Of a stretch of DNA of 6,863 bases, positions 1-5,029 are shown piece by piece; the stretch's first letter is position 1; each line of letters starts with the position of its first letter. The position numbers and the translations under genes are program-made. The notes beneath the pieces were generated by a model, which was given only the letters and a program-made list of their open reading frames with translations, did no database searches and was not told the DNA's origin. The DNA comes from Candidatus Hermodarchaeota archaeon. GTDB lineage: Archaea; Asgardarchaeota; Hermodarchaeia; Hermodarchaeales; Hermodarchaeaceae. The stretch covers positions 1-6,863 of the forward strand of contig JAEOTD010000120.1 in NCBI GenBank assembly GCA_016839995.1, written 5' to 3'.

Positions 1-137
1 AGGGAGTTTTCATGTCTATGCCAGCTTTCTCCCTATAGGGTTTGTGATGAGTCAGAAAAATGCAGGATGTTTGAAAAACATACTGTTAGTAATTCAAAAT
101 ATTCGTCTTCGAAGAAATTGTACGCTGGACACGGATT

Positions 138-878
138 TTAGGAGATTTTGAAGTCGGAGTCCTCTAGTTCGTAACTGCGTTTACGGTCATCAAAGGATAA
201 GCCTCGATTCTTAATGACCTGAATTACCCGACCAAATTTCCCGTTCGGTTCAGGTGTTCCAGTGAATTGAATAAGTGCATCACAGATGCGTTCAACACTT
301 TCTACAAAGGCAGGAGAATGCATTTCTGGATAAAAGGAAGCCACAACCGTAAGTTGGCGGTGACGTATCAGAGGGAGAAGACTGAGCCAAAATCGCCAAG
401 CCACCTTATCGGATTCCATAGAATGCAAGAGAACACTTAACGAATCAATGAACATCAGGGGATGTTCAAAGCGGCGCACTGTAGTTCGCCATTCTTCGTA
501 GAATTTTGCTGCGTACCGAACATTTGAACAGCGGATAATACCGTTCTCCTCATCGCTGGGACGGGCAGGCTCACCATAAGTCATTGATGAGAGGGCATCC
601 ATGTAAATGAATTGATTTGGTTTAGCCTTGGAAATTATGCGTTGGGCACCGGGTTGGTTTTGAAACTCTTTTACTGTGTGCTCTGATAAGAGTACTACCC
701 CGCCTTCTCCACGTTCAATACCAGATGAAAGAAATTCTCTTCCAATGATTCCCGTTAATCCACTGGATTCACCATGTAATTCTTCAAGGAGGCAGGTTGT
801 CCCTCGTCGAAGTCCTCCACCCAATAGTGTATCAAGTGCAGGGACGCCGATGGATATGGCTCTCTTTTCATTGGACAT
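138..878 (-). CDS. KaiC/RecA-fold protein with a degenerate P-loop (Elp4-like N-terminus)
   Basis: This 246-residue protein has the layout of a single KaiC-type RecA domain. The N-terminus (residues 10-26) carries the family entry motif GVPALDTLLGGGL followed by RRGT. A hydrophobic strand ending in ID (139-146, MFIDS) fits Walker B, with Asp145 as the metal-binding aspartate. The C-terminus (about 219-245, with IKNRG) matches the VxKxRG strand that closes KaiC-like domains. The odd part is the P-loop: where GxxxxGK[S/T] is expected, residues 31-44 read LEELHGESSGLTGI, with no lysine. That region, with its EE pair, resembles as I recall it the Elongator subunit Elp4, a RecA-fold protein that also lacks a normal Walker A. 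It probably does not hydrolyse ATP in the standard way and may be a regulatory or assembly partner. The ATG at 876-878 has a GGTGG element 10 bases upstream. The gene lies 115 bases downstream of the MscS gene on the same strand. Fold assignment is fairly secure; the role is unknown. Confidence 0.75.
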   Translation of the reverse strand: MSNEKRAISIGVPALDTLLGGGLRRGTTCLLEELHGESSGLTGIIGREFLSSGIERGEGGVVLLSEHTVKEFQNQPGAQRIISKAKPNQFIYMDALSSMTYGEPARPSDEENGIIRCSNVRYAAKFYEEWRTTVRRFEHPLMFIDSLSVLLHSMESDKVAWRFWLSLLPLIRHRQLTVVASFYPEMHSPAFVESVERICDALIQFTGTPEPNGKFGRVIQVIKNRGLSFDDRKRSYELEDSDFKIS

Positions 879-891
879 AGTCGGTTGTCCA

Positions 892-903
892 CCAAACGTT
901 TGG
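892..903. repeat. 12-base perfect palindrome upstream of the KaiC-like gene
   Basis: CCAAACGTTTGG reads the same on both strands. It lies 14-25 bases ahead of the start codon of the KaiC-like gene and overlaps its GGTGG ribosome binding element by two bases. A protein bound here could affect both transcription and translation start. About 1.7 perfect 12-base palindromes are expected by chance in a window this long, so position rather than rarity is what makes it notable. Confidence 0.3.
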
Positions 904-914
904 CCCAGGCAAAT

Positions 915-934
915 ATTATTACCTAGCTAATAAT
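915..934. promoter_or_regulatory. AT-rich dyad, possible operator/TATA region for the KaiC-like gene
   Basis: Arms ATTATTA (915-921) and TAATAAT (928-934) flank a core containing CTAG. Nine of ten base pairs are symmetric, the only break being the C/C pair at 922 and 927. On the minus strand the adjoining AATAATATTT (911-920) is a weak match to an archaeal TATA box, placed about 25 bases before a plausible transcription start near 890 and so just ahead of the ATG at 878. A dyad overlapping a TATA box is a common place for an archaeal repressor site. No BRE element is obvious. This is inference from symmetry and spacing only. Confidence 0.3.
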
Positions 935-993
935 GATTTTTCATTTTCAGGACGCATAGTGAGTTGAATGGGACCCATTTGTGTCCAACGTCG

Positions 994-1902
994 TTAGTGG
1001 ACAGTTCGGGCAATATCTTTTATGAAATCAGAGCGATATTCGAGGAGAAGTTGCGGATCATCAACGAAGATGGTTATAGCATAGGTAAAAGCGACATGGC
1101 TGATTGAAACTAATGCAAATATTGGTTCAAACTTGAATTTCCGTTTCCAACGTTTGCACACGCTGGAGAGGAGTTCTGCGTACTTTTCTTCTTCCACTTT
1201 GATTGGAAACCTAAGATCTAGCGTGTATTGGATGAGATCGGAAGGCTCCATAACTTTGCTGATACTTCGTCTAATCCGTGAGGGCAATGATGCACTTTCC
1301 GAGGATTCGTCCTCCTCTTTTTTCGTGTGCCGTCGTTTGCGATTAAATTTGAAATTCGTTACTGAGGAACTCATTACAGTACTATTTGGAATTAAGGTGA
1401 TGGACCCATCGATGGCTCTGAGTTTTGTATAGTTCATACTGACTTCAAGTACAATTCCTTCATTGGAGCCAATCCGAACATAGTCATCAACATCAAAGGG
1501 ATCTGCGAAGAGGACGTAAATTCCTGCAACGAAGTTCCGCATGGCAGCGCCGATGGCAATCCCCACGGCTAGACCGATGATGACGGACGCATCTCCGACG
1601 ATGAGGACGACCCAGCCCATCAACTCGATTGGTAAAAACGCAGTAAAGACTACGACTCCAATCCACATGAAAATTAATCTGATAGCAAGAATGAGGCCAT
1701 TAATGGCGTCAGCAGGGATTCCACCACGGGTCGCCCGTCTTCGGAGGAACCGGGTGACGAGAGAGGCAGTGAAGATTAGAATAATCCAGATGACAATCAA
1801 TTCGAGAATTGGCAGAATGTAGGGTCCCCAAAACTGTACCCAGTGAAGAAATCCCTCAATGAGAATTGTGATTGGATCAGTGGGTTGCATCATGAGTTTC
1901 AC
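994..1902 (-). CDS. mscS: MscS-family small-conductance mechanosensitive channel
   Basis: The protein is a membrane channel that opens under lateral tension and releases solutes during osmotic downshock; the family forms heptamers. Three membrane segments are visible at about residues 24-50, 68-92 and 97-132. The third is the pore helix with the family's glycine/alanine pattern (GLAVGIAIGAAMRNF, 110-124). It leads into the beta domain with DPFDVDDYVRIG (134-145), the turn EGIVLEV and the signature IPNSTV (171-176). Residues 225-302 fit the cytoplasmic alpha/beta domain. Between the beta and alpha/beta domains lies a charged, serine-rich stretch (about 188-218) that looks disordered and is longer than in the classic E. 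coli channel. The longest reading starts with GTG at 1900-1902; ATG codons at 1891-1893 and 1888-1890 are equally plausible, and a weak GTGA element precedes the first ATG. It follows the M42 gene by 48 bases on the same strand, so cotranscription is likely. Confidence 0.93.
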   Translation of the reverse strand: MKLMMQPTDPITILIEGFLHWVQFWGPYILPILELIVIWIILIFTASLVTRFLRRRATRGGIPADAINGLILAIRLIFMWIGVVVFTAFLPIELMGWVVLIVGDASVIIGLAVGIAIGAAMRNFVAGIYVLFADPFDVDDYVRIGSNEGIVLEVSMNYTKLRAIDGSITLIPNSTVMSSSVTNFKFNRKRRHTKKEEDESSESASLPSRIRRSISKVMEPSDLIQYTLDLRFPIKVEEEKYAELLSSVCKRWKRKFKFEPIFALVSISHVAFTYAITIFVDDPQLLLEYRSDFIKDIARTVH

Positions 1903-1950
1903 GTTTTTTAATCGATTTTATGATAAAGGGTCTTTTAAGATGCTGGGCAG

Positions 1951-2982
1951 TTACGGAAGTTTGAGATCTTGGACACTGGTTTCGAGCAGTGTTACAAGAT
2001 TATCCAAATCTTCTAAATGGCAAATTTCAACAGTTGAGTGCAGATATCGTACCGCGACTGAAATTGCCATCATATGGGCTCCTGTTCCTGCGCGTTGAAT
2101 TGCTGACCCATCTGTTCCTCCTCCAGTTGCTCCGACTTGTAGGGGGATAGAGTGTTTCTTGGCTAGAGCTTCAAACTGTTTCCTAAGTTCTGTAGAAGCT
2201 ATCGCCCGATTATCCAGTAATCGGAGAACGGGTCCATCACCAAGTCGCACAGGAGCTAGATGGTATGGAACATCAGGAGCATCTCCGGTGGCGTAGGAAT
2301 CGACAGCAATGACGATGTCTGGAGTAAAGCGATTGCCGATAACGGTAGCCCCGTGTAATCCGATTTCTTCTTGAACACTCCACACGAAGGTGATTTTCCT
2401 GTTGAGTGACTTCTTGGCGAGCATTTTCGCTAGTTTGAGAAGAACAGCACATCCGAAGCGGTCATCGATAGCCCGTCCACACAGGTATTTACCCTGAAGT
2501 ACAAACGAGTCCTTCTGGAAAGTGATTGGGTCAAGAAGTCGTACACCAAGAGCTTCGGTTTCTTCCCGACTTCGAGTACATAAGTCAATTTGGAGTTCCT
2601 GCCATGGGATGACTTTTTTCATTTGAGATCGGTCAATCATTAAATGGGGAGGAACCATACCGATTACGCCGCGGACTGGTCCTGATTGTGTATGGACAAT
2701 CACTGGACGACTGGGAAGGAGGCGATCGTCAATTCCTCCGATTTTTCGAAATCGGAGGCACCCATTTTCTTCAATATGGGTTACAACAAATCCGAGTTCA
2801 TCCATATGTGCAATGAGCAGAATATGCGGTTCGCCTTCACCGATGCTCCCAAAAAGATTGCCCAAGGAATCTGTTTCCAACTGTAACTTGTCTCCAAGGC
2901 TCTCTCGGATTGCATCACGAACAGGTGCTTCAAATCCCGAAATCCCAGAAGCAGCAAGTAACCATTGCAGGAGGTCTAACAT
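1951..2982 (-). CDS. M42-family zinc aminopeptidase (TET/glutamyl aminopeptidase type)
   Basis: This is a cytosolic metallo-aminopeptidase; M42 members assemble into large tetrahedral complexes that trim peptides left by the proteasome and other proteases. Numbered from the ATG at 2980-2982 (343 residues, normal family length), all expected dinuclear-metal and catalytic residues are present: His59 and Asp61 in AHMDELGF, bridging Asp173 in GRAIDDRFG, catalytic Glu205 and ligand Glu206 in VQEEIGLHGA, Asp228 in AVDSY, and His315 in RYLHSTVE. The GGGTDGSAIQ segment (287-296) is also typical. The frame extends to an ATG at 3013-3015 and a TTG at 3019-3021, adding 11 or 13 residues. I prefer 2982 because the homologous pattern (LLQWLLAASGISGFE) begins right there and a GGTGGG element precedes it. 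Specificity (Glu/Asp, Leu, Lys or other) cannot be read from the sequence. Older annotations sometimes call this family endoglucanase or cellulase M. It is the first gene of the minus-strand group. Confidence 0.95.
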   Translation of the reverse strand: MLDLLQWLLAASGISGFEAPVRDAIRESLGDKLQLETDSLGNLFGSIGEGEPHILLIAHMDELGFVVTHIEENGCLRFRKIGGIDDRLLPSRPVIVHTQSGPVRGVIGMVPPHLMIDRSQMKKVIPWQELQIDLCTRSREETEALGVRLLDPITFQKDSFVLQGKYLCGRAIDDRFGCAVLLKLAKMLAKKSLNRKITFVWSVQEEIGLHGATVIGNRFTPDIVIAVDSYATGDAPDVPYHLAPVRLGDGPVLRLLDNRAIASTELRKQFEALAKKHSIPLQVGATGGGTDGSAIQRAGTGAHMMAISVAVRYLHSTVEICHLEDLDNLVTLLETSVQDLKLP

Positions 2983-2992
2983 AGTGTCGAAT

Positions 2993-2998
2993 CCCACC
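2993..2998 (-). promoter_or_regulatory. Probable ribosome binding site for the M42 peptidase
   Basis: Minus-strand GGTGGG matches the GGTG part of the archaeal/bacterial anti-Shine-Dalgarno target GGAGGTGATC. GGTG ends 12 bases before the ATG at 2982, a rather long spacing. No such element precedes the ATG at 3015 or the TTG at 3021, so it favours the inner start. A similar GGTGG sits upstream of the KaiC-like gene (889-893), giving modest support that this variant is used in this genome. Confidence 0.4.
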
Positions 2999-3021
2999 GT
3001 GAAGTAGCTATGCATTGACAA

Positions 3022-3227
3022 TTAGAGTTATTTCAGCCTTTGGCTCATGACTAGTTTCAGCTAACTCTGTTGGAAAGGAAAAGAAGTTTCAGTCAGCCCG
3101 AAGCTTTTTGAATTCACGTAGTATTACTGAACCGCATCACTTCTAGATATTTCCGGAAAAAGCGATGGTTCTAAAAGCAAAGTTATCCTGTTGGACGAGA
3201 TATCTGAATAATGTTTGAGTCATAACC
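3022..3227. promoter_or_regulatory. Divergent intergenic region between the M42 peptidase and the ABC exporter operon
   Basis: No coding sequence is evident here. The region should contain promoters for both divergent units, but no TATA/BRE pair stands out clearly on either strand; TTCTAAAAGC (3170-3179) and TGAATAATG (3205-3213) are weak plus-strand candidates. Visible structure is limited to three spaced copies of TTTCAG (3031, 3055 and 3087), an 8-base palindrome AGATATCT (3198-3205) and a short AGCC-TTT-GGCT inverted repeat (3035-3045). Promoter function is inferred from gene orientation. Confidence 0.4.
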
Positions 3228-3235
3228 GAGGGGTG
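3228..3235 (+). promoter_or_regulatory. Ribosome binding site for the first ABC half-transporter
   Basis: GAGGGGTG is a strong Shine-Dalgarno-like sequence. It ends 6 bases before an in-frame CTG (3242-3244) and 13 bases before an ATG (3249-3251) that is out of frame by one base. It lies far from the first conventional in-frame start, the GTG at 3314, which has no such element. It therefore marks translation start near 3242-3251. Confidence 0.55.
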
Positions 3236-3238
3236 TGA

Positions 3239-3313
3239 ACTCTGTCTCATGTAAAATATAAGAGTGCAACTCGCTATCAACTTGCAGCGTTACGCCGCTA
3301 TCCGGGCGTCACC
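3239..3313 (+). other. Unannotated N-terminal coding extension of the first ABC half-transporter
   Basis: The frame of the ABC gene stays open upstream of its first GTG (3314) until a TGA at 3236-3238. The translated stretch ends in ATRYQLAALRRYPGVTV and runs straight into the first membrane helix. A basic segment ending in a YPG/YRG-like turn just before TM1 is what ABC exporter half-transporters normally have, so this is very likely real protein. No ATG, GTG or TTG lies in frame; the only candidate is CTG at 3242-3244. Alternatively, one base has been lost just after the ATG at 3249-3251 (now read ATG TAA), and its restoration would give a normal start joined to this frame. An AAAATATA stretch (3253-3260) could be mistaken for a TATA box but lies inside this extension. 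Confidence 0.7.
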
Positions 3314-5029
3314 GTGGTAGCCTCAGTACTTGCGCTCTTTGCATCGTATCTGCTTACCCTTCCTGCGATTATCATTGGTAATGCCATCAATATCCTTGAA
3401 TCAGATGGGTTCACGCAAGCGTTCGTCACACATGTATGGTTCATTCTTGGCATTGCTGCGGCCCTATTTGTCACCATTCTTCTCGTGGGCTATGCCTTTG
3501 CTATCATTACTCTCCGGTGGGAAAGAGACGCCCGTCAAGAATTCTTTGAACTAGTTCAGGAAAACAGCATGACCTTTCATGATCAAGTCGATAGCAAACA
3601 ATTACTCGCTGTGGCAATGCAGGATGTTCGTTGGGTTCGCTTTTCATTAAATCCCGCTCTCCGCAACATCATTTCAGCAATTGGCACATTAATTATCGCT
3701 TCAGTTTTTCTTGCACTATTGGACATATGGTTAGGAGTCGTTGTAGTCATAGGTACTCCACTCTACCTCTTCTTCGCGTATCGCTATGCTGTGAAAGTCG
3801 AACCGGTTCGTCGTAAACGTTCCGAGCAAAATGAACGAATCACGGCCATTAGCCAAGAGGTGTTCCGTGGAATCGAAGTTGTTCGAGCCTTTGGTTCAGA
3901 AGACCGAGAACAAGAAAAATTCAGTGAAGCAGCTGGAGCGTATGAGCAATTGATGGCTCGAGAAGGAAAACTGGGAGCCTTCTATATTCCAACTCTGATT
4001 CTCATTACTGTAACCACGTTAGCCTTCATTTATGGTGCAAATCTGGTTATTACAGGAACGTGGACCGTTGGGACACTTATCACGGGTCTTGGGCTTTTTG
4101 CAGCAATTGAAGGATTCAGTTTCATGCTTCCTCGCTTTCTTCTTGTTATTCGCGGGGGGTATGTCAATGCTCAACGAATCATTAATGTCTTAAACTGGAA
4201 GGATCCTCTCAAAGAACCCGAGCAGGGAGTAACAAATACCGATTGGACTGGGGACATCACCTTTGAAAATGTTAGTTTCCAATACACTAGTGAAAATGGG
4301 CAAAATAATTCCTATGCCCTGAAAAACATCAACCTCACCATTCCCACTGGTTCTCGTGTAGCCCTCATTGGAGGTCCAGGAGGCGGAAAGAGCACCATTT
4401 TGAAACTCCTCTTGCGTCTATATGACCCAACGAGCGGACGCGTTCTTGTTGGAGGAGTTGATCTCCGCAATGTCCATACTCAGAATGTACGAGCTGCAGT
4501 CGGACTCGTTGAACAGGACATCTTCCTGTTTCGAATGAGTGTTCATGATAACATTGGGTTTGGTTGTGTTGACGCCTGTGAAGAAGAAATCATTGACGCC
4601 GCGAAGAAAGCCCAAGCCCACGAGTTCATAACTAAACTGTCAGAGGGGTATGGCACCGTAATTGGTGAGCGAGGAATGACGTTGAGTGGGGGTCAACGGC
4701 AGCGATTGGCAATTGCGCGAACCTTAGTACAGAATCCCAAGATTCTCCTACTGGATGATTCGGTAAGTGCAATTGATGCCCAAACTGAATACTCACTACG
4801 CAAGGCTCTTGATGAAGTGATGAAGAATCGTACAAGTATTACTGTCACTCAGCGACTTCGAACCCTACTTGAATCGGATATGATTGTTATTGTCGATAAA
4901 GGAGAAATCGTTGCGACTGGCACTCACGACCATTTGATTCAGACCTCTGACCATTACCGTCGAATTTTCGAACGCTTACCTGGTGCGATTTCCTATGCCT
5001 CAAAAAGAGCTAAGGAGGGGAGACACTGA
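3314..5029 (+). CDS. ABC exporter half-transporter, subunit with degenerate ATPase motifs
   Basis: This is a fused membrane plus ATPase subunit of a type IV (exporter-fold) ABC transporter. From the GTG at 3314 it has 571 residues: a membrane domain to about 300 with six hydrophobic segments, then a nucleotide-binding domain from about 312. Motifs visible are an A-loop Tyr324, Walker A GGPGGGKST (353-361, Lys359), Q-loop Gln401, GERG (451-454), signature LSGGQ (457-461), and Walker B ending LLLDD (478-482). Two key residues differ from the norm: the catalytic Glu after Walker B is Asp482, and the switch-loop His is Gln513 (TQRLRT). Its own ATP site is therefore expected to bind but hydrolyse poorly, as in the degenerate subunits of heterodimeric exporters. 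Its LSGGQ remains intact to serve the partner's active site. The coordinates use the first conventional start; real coding almost certainly begins upstream near 3242-3251. The stop overlaps the next gene by one base. Substrate is unknown: multidrug, lipid or peptide export are all possible. Confidence 0.93.
   Translation: MVASVLALFASYLLTLPAIIIGNAINILESDGFTQAFVTHVWFILGIAAALFVTILLVGYAFAIITLRWERDARQEFFELVQENSMTFHDQVDSKQLLAVAMQDVRWVRFSLNPALRNIISAIGTLIIASVFLALLDIWLGVVVVIGTPLYLFFAYRYAVKVEPVRRKRSEQNERITAISQEVFRGIEVVRAFGSEDREQEKFSEAAGAYEQLMAREGKLGAFYIPTLILITVTTLAFIYGANLVITGTWTVGTLITGLGLFAAIEGFSFMLPRFLLVIRGGYVNAQRIINVLNWKDPLKEPEQGVTNTDWTGDITFENVSFQYTSENGQNNSYALKNINLTIPTGSRVALIGGPGGGKSTILKLLLRLYDPTSGRVLVGGVDLRNVHTQNVRAAVGLVEQDIFLFRMSVHDNIGFGCVDACEEEIIDAAKKAQAHEFITKLSEGYGTVIGERGMTLSGGQRQRLAIARTLVQNPKILLLDDSVSAIDAQTEYSLRKALDEVMKNRTSITVTQRLRTLLESDMIVIVDKGEIVATGTHDHLIQTSDHYRRIFERLPGAISYASKRAKEGRH
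5014..5020 (+). promoter_or_regulatory. Ribosome binding site for the second ABC half-transporter
   Basis: GGAGGGG lies inside the last codons of the first half-transporter and ends 8 bases before the ATG at 5029-5031. With the TGATG overlap this indicates translational coupling, which would keep the two subunits at similar levels, as expected for a heterodimer. Confidence 0.85.

Noticed and set aside
56..81. Possible terminator for the KaiC-like gene: ATGTTT/AAACAT inverted repeat (67-81) followed on the minus strand by five T residues (56-60).
   Set aside because: The stem is short and AT-rich, a 6-base gap separates it from a T-run of only five, and the pattern is weak for either a bacterial or an archaeal terminator.
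106..115. Palindrome TCTTCGAAGA (106-115) and CCCTATAGGG (31-40) near the left edge.
   Set aside because: About six or seven perfect 10-base palindromes are expected by chance in a window this long, and neither lies in front of a gene.
1..141. Open plus-strand frame from base 1 to a TAG at 139-141, possibly the tail of a gene entering from the left.
   Set aside because: Only 46 codons, Cys- and Ser-rich with no recognisable motif, and its stop overlaps the stop of the well-supported minus-strand gene. Such a run can occur by chance, and nothing supports translation.
1915..1930. TATA-like minus-strand sequence TTTATCATAAAAT in the M42-MscS gap, which would allow a separate near-leaderless MscS transcript.
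   Set aside because: AT-rich sequence is expected in a 48-base gap, no BRE is visible, and cotranscription with the M42 gene explains the layout without it.
3253..3260. AAAATATA as a TATA box driving a transcript that starts translation at GTG 3314.
   Set aside because: It lies inside the stretch that reads as the N-terminus of the ABC protein and downstream of a strong ribosome binding site; GTG 3314 has no ribosome binding site of its own.
4418..4835. Minus-strand open frames of 67 codons at 4418-4621 and 4632-4835 inside the first ABC gene.
   Set aside because: They lie opposite conserved nucleotide-binding motifs of a clear ABC protein and show no domain or ribosome binding site; they are shadow frames.
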